This document shows positions 6,286 through 6,413 of a DNA stretch of 6,413 nucleotides, piece by piece. The notes beneath the pieces are model-generated. The model had not been told where the DNA came from. It ran no database searches and worked only from the letters and a program-made list of their open reading frames with translations. Numbering within the stretch: the first letter of the stretch is position 1; each line of letters begins with the position of its first letter. The translations under genes and the position numbers were made by a program. The DNA is from JAWBSP01 sp964632175 (GTDB lineage Archaea; Hadarchaeota; Hadarchaeia; Hadarchaeales; JAWBSP01), in the NCBI GenBank assembly GCA_964632175.1, contig CAZWBJ010000035.1, positions 1 to 6,413 of the forward strand, read 5' to 3'.

Positions 6286-6413
6286 CTAATTCAACTGCCA
6301 ATTAAACATTTTTGGTCTCTTCCGGGCATGCCTAGGTCTAAATGCCGTAACAAAGGCATCCTGAAGCTCCTTTCTGGGTTCGGGCTTGGGTTTTAACTTC
6401 CCGCCCGATTCAA
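6286..6413 (-). CDS. Possible 3' end of an upstream gene, function unknown
   Basis: One minus-strand frame is open from the window edge (first full codon at 6411) to TAG at 6288-6286, giving 41 residues that begin ESGGKLKPKPEPRKEL and end KRPKMFNWQLN. The tail is basic and Pro/Lys/Arg-rich, its codons (AAG, GAG, AGA/AGG) resemble those of the cas genes, and it would end 9 nt before the cas3 GTG, a spacing like that inside the operon. I recognise no family. A run of 41 open codons is easily met by chance, so this is a weak call; the alternative is a non-coding promoter region for cas3. Confidence 0.3.
   Translation of the reverse strand, partial: ESGGKLKPKPEPRKELQDAFVTAFRPRHARKRPKMFNWQLN
6301..6315 (-). 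promoter_or_regulatory. Candidate archaeal promoter (TATA-like box with purine-rich upstream element) for cas3
   Basis: Read on the minus strand, ACCAAAAATGTTTAAT ends 24 nt before the GTG start of cas3. The TTTAAT part lies about 25-31 nt upstream of the GTG, where an archaeal TATA box sits if transcription starts at or very near the start codon. The preceding CCAAAA could serve as a TFB recognition element. The absence of any Shine-Dalgarno before the GTG fits a leaderless message. The box is not a perfect consensus, and it overlaps a possible partial gene, so confidence is limited. Confidence 0.4.

Noticed and set aside
6342..6359. ATGCC...GGCAT inverted repeat and nearby GGCATGCC upstream of cas3, considered as an operator.
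   Set aside because: The arms are only 5 bp, and short repeats of this size occur by chance; nothing else supports regulation there.

Overview
The window holds a compact type I-G CRISPR-Cas effector operon (formerly I-U, or the Dpsyc subtype). All genes lie on the minus strand in the order cas3, csb3, csb1 (cas7), csb2 (cas5-cas6). This is the order I recall for the Geobacter GSU0051-GSU0054 set that defines the families. All four proteins are intact and carry recognisable family motifs. The genes are almost contiguous, with gaps of about 1, 13 and 6 nt, so they are probably transcribed together.

Host: the sequence points to a thermophilic archaeon, or at least an archaeal-style genome, but does not prove it. 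Arginine is mostly AGG/AGA (7 of the first 8 Arg codons of csb1) and isoleucine often ATA. The proteins are rich in Glu, Lys and Arg. AT-rich TATA-like boxes sit about 25 nt before probable transcript starts, and I see no bacterial -35/-10 pair. cas3 starts with GTG, has no Shine-Dalgarno sequence and has a TATA-like element where a leaderless archaeal message would have it. Type I-G is known mainly from bacteria, so an archaeal copy would be notable.

Layout: 6413-6286 may carry the 3' end of an upstream minus-strand gene and contains the candidate cas3 promoter. 6276-3676 is cas3, a helicase with a C-terminal HD nuclease. 3674-2865 is csb3, the only candidate for the Cas8-type subunit. 2851-1694 is csb1, the Cas7 backbone. 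1687-149 is csb2, the Cas5-Cas6 fusion. A candidate internal promoter and a 19-nt-period near-repeat lie at the csb3/csb1 junction. The last 148 nt (148-1) contain no convincing gene. They hold a small hairpin, a perfect 10-bp inverted repeat surrounding TTTATAAA, and a single sequence resembling the 3' part of thermococcal and archaeoglobal CRISPR repeats. That last element might be the start of an array running off the window.

How the parts work together, from family knowledge: Csb2 processes the crRNA and caps the complex, copies of Csb1 coat the crRNA spacer, Csb3 probably fills the Cas8 position, and Cas3 unwinds and degrades target DNA. No cas1, cas2, cas4, csx17 or complete CRISPR array is present, so spacer acquisition and arrays must lie outside the window or be supplied in trans. 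Apart from the two short flanks there is no gene-free stretch.
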